From: Euperipatoides rowelli
Taxonomy: Eukaryota; Onychophora; Udeonychophora; Euonychophora; Peripatopsidae
Reading direction: 5' to 3' (one strand)
Assembly (NCBI GenBank): GCA_003024985.2
Contig: PXIH01S0002415.1
Length of the DNA: 10,635 bases
Both the position numbers and the translations under genes were made by a program. This document shows positions 1 through 5,858 of the stretch, piece after piece. Every line of letters starts with the position of its first letter. Position 1 is the stretch's first letter. The notes below the pieces were generated by a model. The model was not told the DNA's origin. It saw only the letters and a program-made list of their open reading frames with translations, and made no database searches.

Positions 1-600
1 TCTCTGGGATTCTTTAAAATACTCAATATTAATCGATTTTTAATGGGGAAAAAATTTACAGGGATTTATTAAAGACATATTAAACTATATAAAAAAATAA
101 AGCAGACTAAAAAAATTTATTTTTAGTGATATGATGAGAGAGAAAAAAGTATACAATCGCAAGTTTGCTTGAAAGAAAGTGTATGTATGTTCTTATCTCT
201 TCTTTTGATCTAATTGACCTTATGGTCTGAATGATAAATATTTTTGTCTTAAAAATTTTTTTTTTTGATGAGTTTTAATTAAAAAAGTTGCTTTATTGAA
301 TATCAAAGAATAATGAATAAATATTAACTACGGTACCTTGTCTTTTTATTTTTTATAATTTTAATTTAAATTTTTTTTTAAATCTCTTGGGATAATTAAA
401 GACAAATAAGTTTATATTTTGAGTCTGAAAGTAAAAAAAAAATAACAAATGAAACATTTTTGACAATAATTATTGAATTCAAGAGAAAAAAGATGCGACG
501 TTAGAAACTGGAAGATATAAATTAATATACAATCCACATTTTTAATCATTAATTTATTTAGTCCTAACCTTACCACAACTAACTCCAACTACATATTAAA
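1..600. other. AT-rich spacer, no gene seen
   Basis: The stretch is dominated by A and T runs and short stop-rich frames on both strands. I see no coding motif, no RNA gene and no paired repeat that stands out from the general AT bias. It ends where the gag-like fragment begins near 619. Confidence 0.6.
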
Positions 601-618
601 CCTACTATGCCCCAACCC

Positions 619-729
619 TATGATGATGAAGGGGTGAAATAATCATTTTTTGATCGATTTGAGACTTATGCGCAATGTCAAAAACACGGTAGAATACGGA
701 TTCTATGTCCAGTATTTAGACACTTCTAA
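619..729 (+). pseudogene. Gag-like fragment of a Ty3/gypsy-type retroelement
   Basis: One frame from 619 reads an acidic lead-in (YDDEG) followed by SFFDRFETYAQCQKHGR. This resembles the first conserved block of gypsy-group Gag capsid regions, in which an acidic or DAY-like stretch leads to an F-x-RFE-x-YA helix. The frame has a TAA at 640-642 and stops again at 727-729, after only 36 codons, so nothing functional can be made. It reads rightward and meets the tail of the leftward pol remnant near 790, so it probably comes from a different insertion and not from the 5' part of that element. The assignment rests on one short motif. A chance match is possible. Confidence 0.4.
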
Positions 730-799
730 AAAAAGGCGATTCTGAAATTCCTTTGCAGTAGAACTACTAATTGAAATTAGGTGATTTCTAATTGACTTA

Positions 800-1366
800 G
801 GAGTGGAAAGGGTTAATCTGGCCATCACTTGGTAGGAGCTTCAGAATAGCTTATTGGATCAAGGGAAAATACCGGCTGCCCAGGAATGAATGAATTTCTT
901 TGCTCAATAAAATAGGAGCTTGAGTTAAATGCTCAGCCACTTCAGCCTTAGCTACCTCGAGCTTTTGTACAAAGTCAATGTTTTCAAAAATGAATCAACT
1001 GCTTCCATGGTTAGTTTCAATTAGGGAGTCAATTTGATCAAATCCACGGAATATATAAAATGGGTACTTGCCCAGGAATCTATGATGTTATTTATTGCTT
1101 GTAAACTTAAAGATACTGCAACATATAATTCCAATTTAAAACATTTCACATGCGTGAGGATGCTAATTATTTTACTGATATACTTCACTAATTCAATTTG
1201 AGCATAGCCTATATGAAGATGTATGTCATGCACCCTCAGCAGCTAATATATTCACTGAAAGATCTGACTTTTTTGCTTTCTCCATATCACTAGTTAATAG
1301 TGTTTGCTTGTATGTTGGGTATCACATTAGCAAATTTCATTCTGCTAAGATGATCGATCCAAACAT
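800..1366 (-). pseudogene. Integrase catalytic core and C-terminal (GPY-type) part
   Basis: IDHLSRMKFANV (1360-1323) matches the core strand that follows the first catalytic aspartate. A frame open at 1233-1021 gives GYAQIELVKYISKI and AINNIIDSWAS. These line up with the helix carrying the catalytic glutamate (here the family's E appears replaced by K) and the following helix. In another frame, GKYPFYIFRG (about 1072-1043) fits the usual SPF-x-L-x-FG block. FVQKLEVAKAEVAEHLTQA (about 978-920) fits the helical linker, and ILKLLPSDGQINPF the start of the GPY-type module that contacts chromatin or target DNA. The second catalytic aspartate was not found. Each match alone is modest; the shared order makes the call firm. 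Confidence 0.72.
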
Positions 1367-1369
1367 TTA

Positions 1370-1753
1370 TTATGCTGCTTAGTGTAGAAGGGGCCAATGA
1401 TATCTATGGAAATCTGCTCCGAGATATCCAGAAGGCAACACACTTTGATAAGTGCCCCTAATCATAGCGATACCCATTTTTGAAACTTGTCACGTTAAAT
1501 GTAATTTCTTACATCAAAATGAATTATATTCCAAGTAAATAGCTTCTGGACTTTCCAGAGCTTAATATCAAGAAAAAAACACCATTATTAACTCATGATA
1601 ATTTAAAATATCACTAATTAATGCCTTGTGGGAAAGTATGCTATACTTCCATGAGTACAGTCGCTGAGGAAACACCAATTTCAACACCTGATCACCTAAA
1701 TAATACTCACCCTCAGTATGCTTTTCATGTTTAATGTAATTTTGTTTACACAA
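1370..1753 (-). pseudogene. Integrase zinc-binding region and start of catalytic core
   Basis: A frame open from 1753 to 1568 contains LVFPQRLYSWKYSILSHKAL, matching the part of gypsy integrases that precedes the HHCC zinc-binding fold. Only one of the expected histidines sits in a clear position. Further left, DVRNYI is followed by RDKFQKW where the family has a C-x-x-C-Q-K signature: both cysteines are replaced, so zinc binding would be lost. IDIIGPF at 1407-1387 then marks the start of the catalytic core and carries its first acidic residue. At least two in-frame stops lie between these motifs. Confidence 0.8.
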
Positions 1754-1826
1754 CCTGCATGGTTATACTGTTCCCTAACTATTCTTTCAATAGAGGCTGT
1801 ACTAAATATTGCAGGTGGATGGATGT

Positions 1827-2117
1827 GCTCACAGCTAACCAATCTGCCAAATGATTTAATTTTCCTGGTAAATATTCAATTAAAAGATGATTCTGTATTT
1901 TGGTGCATTAATCTAACCAGATGTGAAAACATAAGGGACATATTATCTGTTTTCAGAATTACTTTATAGCCATAGGTTAAATGCTTAAATTAAAATGTGT
2001 AACTAGAGCTAGGGCCTCATGCTCAATTGTGGAGTAGCGAGATTGAATAGCTCGATTACCATTTCCTTTCTCGAGCAATCCCAACCCTATATTCGAGGCA
2101 TCTGCTTTGATAAAAAT
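1827..2117 (-). pseudogene. RNase H domain within the gypsy pol remnant
   Basis: RNase H removes the RNA strand during reverse transcription. The frame starting at 2117 is open down to the TAA at 1977-1979. It shows FIKADASNIGLG, which contains the aspartate of the first active-site strand, and then RYSTIEHEALALV, which holds the glutamate-containing helix. About ten residues expected between the two blocks are missing, which suggests a small deletion. After a frame change a TDN motif follows, where the family usually has TDH, and then EYLPGKLNHLADWLA at 1878-1833, the usual closing motif with the last acidic residue. The domain is easy to recognise but cannot be translated as one product. 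Confidence 0.85.
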
Positions 2118-2300
2118 GTAAAAAAATTGTTTAATCTAGTATGGGAACACTCACGAGGCAATCTTTCAGCTGTTAGAAAGTGTACTCAGCGTCTTCCTAA
2201 TGTCAATGGGGCTGCTATCTTGCTGTTCCTTCAATGAATTTCCTATAAAATTAATCTCATTTAGTGCTGATAAAGGACCTAACTAGAATTAGAATGCTTA

Positions 2301-2525
2301 AGCTTTTTCACAATTCTGATCATACCAAGGCTTGCTACCATTTTCATCAATTACATGGGTCGTGGTGCAGCTCTGATGGTCTAGGTTGTTGGCTGCTGGA
2401 GCTAGTTCATATAAGGGGTCGATGGTTTGAACGTGGGTAGTTCCGGAGCTGGAAAATGGCGTATATTCTTTCACCACCGGTATGCACCAGGGAATATTCC
2501 TAGTATTTTTTTCTCTTAGAATCAG
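2301..2525 (-). other. Unassigned open reading stretch of 75 codons
   Basis: The minus strand is open from 2525 to the TAA at 2298-2300, with no methionine, so a normal start-based ORF search misses it. The composition is less AT-rich than its surroundings. Readable parts are IPVVKEYTPFSSSGTTHV, DPLYELAPAANNLDHQS and DENGSKPWYDQNCEKA. The last part faintly recalls two things: the KPW-x-x-x-C-x-x-A junction seen between endonuclease and reverse transcriptase in some LINEs, or the W-x-x-x-C-x-x-AF block of gypsy reverse transcriptases. It directly abuts the gypsy remnant, which begins just below 2300. It could be a piece of another element or an exon fragment. I do not recognise it. Confidence 0.35.
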
Positions 2526-3030
2526 CTAAATTGGATTTTTCCTGGACTTGAAGAATGATCCTGTTTATTCCTCAAACCTACCTTGTAAAAAAAAAATACT
2601 TTGTATAAAACAAGTGCCTTTGGGAAATTTATTTTAAAAAAAATTACACGGCCGTGATAATTAACAAAATGCCTAAAAAATGTACATTTGGAGGGATGAA
2701 TAACCAATAAATATTGTAATGAGCATCAATCACTTCTTCCAGAATTTAAAGATTTTTTTTAAAACTTTTATTTACAATACTAGTTTAAATGACAAATTCC
2801 TTCCTTAGCTTGCTATGCGACTTAAAAAGTCCATCAAAAATGACGGATACAGTGAAGTATCTATGGACAGAAGATAGAGTGAAAACATCTTTGGGCATCA
2901 TCGGCTCGCCGAAGATGGCCGAGCAGCGTGAGACATCATGACCAAACTGGCTTTTTATTATAGTTAGATAATAAGAATACTTGTGAAAATACAATAAATC
3001 CAATATTCATATATCAATTTATTAACATTC
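2526..3030. other. AT-rich stretch, no gene recognised
   Basis: Open frames here are short and show no known motif. A GC-richer patch at about 2895-2935 contains an imperfect inverted repeat (TCGGC and GCCGA) but nothing that identifies it as a regulatory or RNA element. Confidence 0.5.
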
Positions 3031-3120
3031 CAAGGTCCTCCCCAGGTTTGAACCGGTAACCTTGAAGTTACCAGTTTAGGCCAGTTGGCAGCCTTCATAC
3101 TGGACCAACCCCGCAGGGCT
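3031..3120 (-). repeat. tRNA-like SINE head (or decayed tRNA)
   Basis: On the minus strand this segment contains GGTTCAAACC near 3055-3044, a good match to the RNA polymerase III B box. About 50 bases upstream lies TGGTCCAGTATG, a loose A box. The B box sits in a T-arm-like stem (ACCGG / CTGGG with one mismatch and one wobble). The acceptor and anticodon stems do not pair properly, so I do not call a working tRNA. Between the boxes lies a perfect 6-bp hairpin (GGTAAC / GTTACC, 3055-3072). This is the pattern of the tRNA-derived head of a SINE. No LINE-like tail or target duplication was identified, so the right and left limits are approximate. Confidence 0.5.
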
Positions 3121-3389
3121 CATAATTTAATGTTTTTCAATAGTTTTAGAGTAAACCAATGACATCCTGGAATACTATGTTAAATGCTCATTATACAATA
3201 GCGCTTGTAATAAGGCCTTGAGGCAAACGTTTAATCTCACATTTGCCCCAGGGGGTGCTAAAAGCAAAGCATTTTATGATGTCTGCTAATTTAACTGTTA
3301 AGATCTGTTTGAAAAATTTTTTAAGCCTCCATGCCAGGCAATGTCATGTATGCAGGTTCAGATTTATGAGTGGGCGTAATGGGCGCTCA
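3121..3389. other. Spacer, nothing assigned
   Basis: I see no recognisable coding motif or RNA gene in this stretch. Short open frames at its right end run into the tandem repeat that follows and look like by-products. Confidence 0.5.
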
Positions 3390-3660
3390 CCCAAGGCTCT
3401 CAATTTTGAGAAGCCCTACCCACACCTATTTTTTAAATAGCTTATGGTATGTACAGATCTTTAGTGACCCCCAATTTTGATGAGCCCTACCGCTAAAAAA
3501 ATTGATATGGTATATAGACTTAAGTGAGTTTTATCCATGTTAACAACATTAGTCAGTAGCTCCAATTTTAGGTGCTCCACTTCTAAATAAATAAACTAAT
3601 ATTGGTATGGTATATCCATAGTTATCCCCCTTCCCCAATTTTGAGGAGCTTCACCCCTTA
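3390..3660 (+). repeat. Degenerate tandem repeat, four units of about 70-90 bp
   Basis: The anchor CCAATTTTGA(G/T)GAG followed by a pyrimidine-rich CCCTACC-like stretch recurs with starts at about 3401, 3472, 3563 and 3636. A second anchor, TATGGTATATA or close variants, follows at 3443, 3506 and 3606, that is 34-43 bases after the first anchor in each of the first three units. The last unit is partial. Unit length varies through small indels, so this is an old, decayed array. No protein reading is conserved between units. Confidence 0.65.
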
Positions 3661-4027
3661 ATAAAATAAAACAAATATTTAAAATTATTTTTTATTTTTT
3701 TGGTAGGGTAACAGATATTTATTACATTCAGGTTATACAACAAATAATATCAAAATATTTTTTAGGGTTAACTACCCTTCGAGACAAAACTTTTTTACAT
3801 TAGCCTATTAAAGTTTAAATATTAAAATGAGAGAAAACTACCAACTCTAATAAATTGAAGTCTTTAATAGCTGAAATCATCCTATATAAATTACAATTCA
3901 TGAAAAGTGTTTATTGGAAGTCATGCAAAATTTTCCCAATGCTGGAAAAAACAGTTGGTTTCCGGAGTAATTTACTCACAGGAACTGGCTATTGTTTCTA
4001 GCAGTTAAAAAAAAAATTGAATTTAAA
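3661..4027. other. AT-rich spacer, no gene seen
   Basis: The stretch consists of A/T runs and stop-rich frames on both strands. No repeat or coding motif was recognised. Confidence 0.5.
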
Positions 4028-4160
4028 AGGCGCCAAATTTACTTCCCCCCCCCCGCCAAGATCAGCCTTGGATCCGCTGGCGGTCTCCCAGACCCCTTTC
4101 TGGAATAGGTACCCCATATTTTTTTTGTGCCCAGGGCCCCCAAAAGGCTAAAGCTGCCCA
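4028..4160. mobile_element. GC-rich hairpin cluster, probable DNA-transposon fragment
   Basis: This segment is far richer in G and C than its flanks and starts with a run of ten C (4045-4054). It holds CCGCCA / TGGCGG arms at 4053-4083 and a tight GGTCT-CCC-AGACC hairpin at 4082-4094. A GGGCCC core with flanking purine and pyrimidine runs lies near 4132-4140. Dense hairpins of this composition are typical of subterminal parts of non-autonomous DNA transposons. I found neither terminal inverted repeats nor a target duplication, so the family and limits are open. Confidence 0.35.
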
Positions 4161-4164
4161 TGCA

Positions 4165-4360
4165 ACTATGCACAGTAGTGGAATTGCATAGGCTTGATGT
4201 TTTTGTGTATTAAATCAAGCTAAATTCTAATTAAATTTTTTCCTCTTTTCTTCCTTATGATGGGGATGTTCCAGTTCCTGCCCGCTTGCATTTATCCAAC
4301 TTCTTTTAAGTGGCTCATTTACTGAATATGGCCCACAATATCGATGTTGGTGAATATTAC
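4165..4360 (-). pseudogene. Second gypsy integrase-core remnant
   Basis: On the minus strand FTNIDIVGH (about 4357-4332) matches the start of a gypsy integrase core, where IDIVGP contains the first catalytic aspartate. About 46 bases further, a GGATAAATGCAAGCGGGC stretch and then ACATCCCCATC resemble, at nucleotide level, the codons of the VDRFTRW and AIPI blocks; the gap is about 15 bases shorter than usual. Weak similarity continues leftward to a CAATTC near 4181 that may be the end of the second-aspartate block. The reading frame breaks repeatedly. It resembles a different gypsy lineage from the copy at 785-2300, because the spacing and wording of the IDIVG block differ. Evidence is weak outside that block. 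Confidence 0.42.
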
Positions 4361-4454
4361 TAGTGAATTTGGCCTCATAGGGAGTGATGGTTGTCAGTCA
4401 TTTTCTATTAAGATTTGACTATTTTTAGTAATTTTAAAATTGGTTTTTATTAAG

Positions 4455-4462
4455 ACCTAAAT
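4455..4462 (+). repeat. Left 8-bp target-site duplication of the hAT-like element
   Basis: ACCTAAAT stands directly left of the element and is repeated without change at 5551-5558, directly right of it. Eight-base duplications are the hallmark of hAT transposition. Confidence 0.85.
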
Positions 4463-4874
4463 CCAGGGTTCTCAAACTTTTGGAATGTTGTACCACTTTA
4501 ATAGAATGCTAAATATTCATGTACCACCATGTGCATATTTCATAATTCGGACTTTGTGCAGTCAGGAGTGTGCGTTTATGGCCAGAGGACAAACAGAATA
4601 AAATAAACAATCTTGTAGAAAAATCATAGTTTTATTGTATTAATTATTGCGTGTAAGCTATTATTTACATTTATTCAATGTCCATTTTTGTCGTAGACAA
4701 TCTTATACACGTCGTTCATTTAAAATTAAAATCTAATATCAAATGTACTAAGTACATCGTAACTTAACTAACAACACAATGATTAATTATTGTGGACATG
4801 GACCTATTGATAACCAAGTGCAAATAACACTTTTTAGCAAGAAAAAATTCGTAATACACTGGATATTTGTACAG

Positions 4875-5042
4875 TGTAGTAGATGGCTAGTGCTGCCATC
4901 TATGGGAGCACGTGGTGTGAAGATCTTGGAATATGGCGGCTGTTGTGTGCTGCATGTAAGAACTTATAAGTAATTAAAGTTTCCATGTTATTAAATAACT
5001 ATTGAAGTCTATTATTATCATTAGATATATTCTAATACTACA
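4875..5042 (+). repeat. Left LTR of the miniature element
   Basis: 168 bp with TGTAGTA / TACTACA ends. Compared with the right LTR it shows six substitutions and two extra A in the TAATTAAAG stretch. Three of the four transitions are at CpG positions. Confidence 0.88.
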
Positions 5043-5053
5043 TGGCGCAATCG
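5043..5053 (+). promoter_or_regulatory. Primer-binding site
   Basis: TGGCGCAATCG starts at the first base after the left LTR. TGG is the complement of a tRNA CCA tail. From memory, the rest differs at one base from the tRNA-Ser-type site (TGGCGCAGTCG) of some insect gypsy-group elements. The tRNA identity is an inference; the position is exactly right. Confidence 0.72.
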
Positions 5054-5093
5054 ACAAACACATAATTGTTATGGTAGAAGAAATTTATGAAAA

Positions 5094-5222
5094 ATGAGTA
5101 GCCTCAACGTGCCGTTGAAGTTATCCTTGTCAGGTAACCTCAGTATAAATTGGAAAAGATTTCGGCAGAGCTTTGAAATTTATTTGTTAGCTGCTGGCTT
5201 TAAAAAAAAAAGCAGATGCTGA
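5094..5222 (+). pseudogene. gag: Truncated Gag start inside the miniature element
   Basis: From the ATG at 5094 the frame reads 42 codons to TGA at 5220-5222. LSGNLSINWKRFRQSFEIYL matches the N-terminal block of gypsy Gag, where a G-N-x-x-x-N-W-x-x-F-x-x-x-FE-x-Y-L pattern is followed by an A-[AS]-G turn. A run of ten A (5202-5211) lies at the stop side: downstream codons that also look Gag-like (EKLALFFNII) are in another frame, so a length change in this run broke the frame or the two parts were never joined here. Gag would form the particle that packages the element's RNA; this fragment is far too short. The next sequence is the purine tract, so the rest of gag and all of pol are deleted. 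Confidence 0.72.
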
Positions 5223-5270
5223 AAAATTAGCATTGTTTTTTAATATAATTGATTTGAAGTTTAATGTTGT

Positions 5271-5283
5271 AGAGAGGGGGAGA
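5271..5283 (+). promoter_or_regulatory. Polypurine tract
   Basis: AGAGAGGGGGAGA, thirteen purines, ends at the base before the right LTR. This is where plus-strand DNA synthesis is primed in LTR retroelements. Confidence 0.85.
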
Positions 5284-5449
5284 TGTAGTAGATGGCTAGT
5301 GCTGCCATCTATGGGAGCATGTGGTGTGAAGATCTTGGAATATGGTGGCTGTTGTATGCTGCACGTAAGAACTTATAAGTAATTAGTTTCCATGTTATTA
5401 AATAACTATTGAAGTGTTTTATTATCATTAGATATATTCTAATACTACA
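5284..5449 (+). repeat. Right LTR of the miniature element
   Basis: 166 bp, a direct repeat of 4875-5042 with the same TG...CA ends. It lacks two A found in the left LTR. Confidence 0.88.
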
Positions 5450-5550
5450 CAGTATACAGTATGTATTTGTCTTTTTGTTATATCTCTGTGTACCACCTGA
5501 AATAAGGTAATTTACCATTAGTGGTATGTGTACCAGTTTTAGAATCCCTG

Positions 5551-5558
5551 ACCTAAAT
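5551..5558 (+). repeat. Right 8-bp target-site duplication of the hAT-like element
   Basis: ACCTAAAT follows the terminal CCCTG of the element and is identical to 4455-4462. Confidence 0.85.
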
Positions 5559-5586
5559 TAATAAATTTGAAAATCTCCTTAATCTT

Positions 5587-5850
5587 TCATTTCCTTCTCC
5601 AGCTAACTTGTGTCTTGACAGCTATACTTGCAAAATCAACAAATTCCTCCAAGATAGTTTTGGCTGTCTTATACACATCAAGCTCTAGTTGAAGCTCATG
5701 TTTCACAAAGTCAATTTCAAGCTTAATACAAAGATTTTTTACGTTGATTAGGTTATAGATGCTCAATGGATTGTTTGTATTTGTTTTTTGATATTTTATG
5801 TAACTTTGCTCAAATGGATTGATGTCATATACTATTCCCTTTGCCTTCAT
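5587..5850 (-). pseudogene. Possible hAT-type transposase fragment, 87 codons
   Basis: The minus strand is open for 87 codons from the ATG at 5850. FEQSYIKYQKTN, IYNLINVKNLCIKLE and FVKHELQLE recall a stretch of some animal hAT-like transposases that has the pattern Y-Q-T-D-x-P-x-x-P-F-L, then a leucine-rich helix, then F-V-K-x-E. The composition (many N, I, K and Y) also follows the AT bias, which weakens the comparison. The frame starts just outside the right duplication of the hAT-like element. It may belong to the same general family as the transposase end at 10081-10520, but they need not come from one copy. The alternative is a fortuitous open frame or an exon fragment. Confidence 0.33.
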
Positions 5851-5858
5851 ATGAACAT

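Larger units (their letters stand above)
785..2300 (-). pseudogene. pol: Ty3/gypsy pol remnant (RT end, RNase H, integrase)
   Basis: Read on the minus strand, pieces in all three frames fall in the order expected for gypsy Pol. From high to low coordinates they are: RSF and FYRKFIEG with IAAPLTL (end of reverse transcriptase, about 2270-2190); FIKADASNIGLGLL and RYSTIEHEALALV (RNase H, 2117-1990); EYLPGKLNHLADWLA (end of RNase H, 1878-1833); LVFPQRL and DVRNYI (integrase zinc region, 1680-1497); IDIIGPF (1407-1387); IDHLSRMKFANV (1360-1323); and LLPSDGQINPF (integrase C-terminal module, near 840-805). Pol would copy the element's RNA and insert the DNA copy. Stops and frame changes separate almost every block. 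The palm of the reverse transcriptase with its YxDD box, the protease and Gag are not visible, and no flanking LTR was found. The copy is therefore old and 5'-truncated or interrupted near 2300. Confidence 0.87.
4875..5449 (+). mobile_element. Miniature LTR retrotransposon (TRIM-like) derived from a gypsy element
   Basis: Two direct repeats of 168 and 166 bp, both starting TGTAGTAG and ending TACTACA, flank a 241-bp centre. A tRNA-type primer-binding site follows the left LTR without a gap, and a purine tract precedes the right LTR without a gap. These are all the cis signals needed for reverse transcription in a very short element. The centre still encodes the start of a gypsy-type Gag, so the element arose by deletion of most of gag and all of pol. 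CAG flanks both outer ends; counting one end base differently gives ACAG. The expected 4-6 bp duplication is therefore present only in ambiguous form. It sits inside the hAT-like element and is younger than it. Confidence 0.88.
4463..5550 (+). mobile_element. hAT-like non-autonomous DNA transposon, interrupted by an LTR element
   Basis: The left end begins CAGGGTTCTCAAACT (4464-4478). The right end, read in reverse complement from 5550, begins CAGGGATTCTAAAACT. Similarity continues inward to a TACCACT block at about 25-35 bases from each end. The flanking 8-bp duplication ACCTAAAT matches the hAT superfamily, as do the CAGGG-type termini. One extra C (4463) lies between the left duplication and CAGGG. 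Subtracting the LTR element at 4875-5449 leaves about 513 bp with no transposase frame, so the element must have been moved by an enzyme supplied elsewhere. The short frame at 4779-4973 runs across the insertion boundary and is not a gene. Confidence 0.82.

Noticed and set aside
1718-1969. 83-codon plus-strand open frame
   Set aside because: It overlaps the minus-strand RNase H and integrase motifs of the gypsy remnant and has no motif of its own; it is a shadow frame.
2019-2237. 72-codon plus-strand open frame
   Set aside because: It is the complement of the RNase H and reverse-transcriptase end, where the conserved motifs are on the minus strand.
2785-3003. 72-codon minus-strand open frame
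   Set aside because: No family motif and composition like the surroundings; length is within what AT-rich DNA gives by chance.
4160-4189. ATGCAA / TTGCAT inverted pair beside CAGTAGTGG, first read as a DNA-transposon end
   Set aside because: No partner end or target duplication was found, and the sequence fits better as the decayed continuation of the second integrase remnant.
5309-5518. 69-codon minus-strand open frame
   Set aside because: It lies across the right LTR and the hAT arm, so it is a by-product of two unrelated elements.
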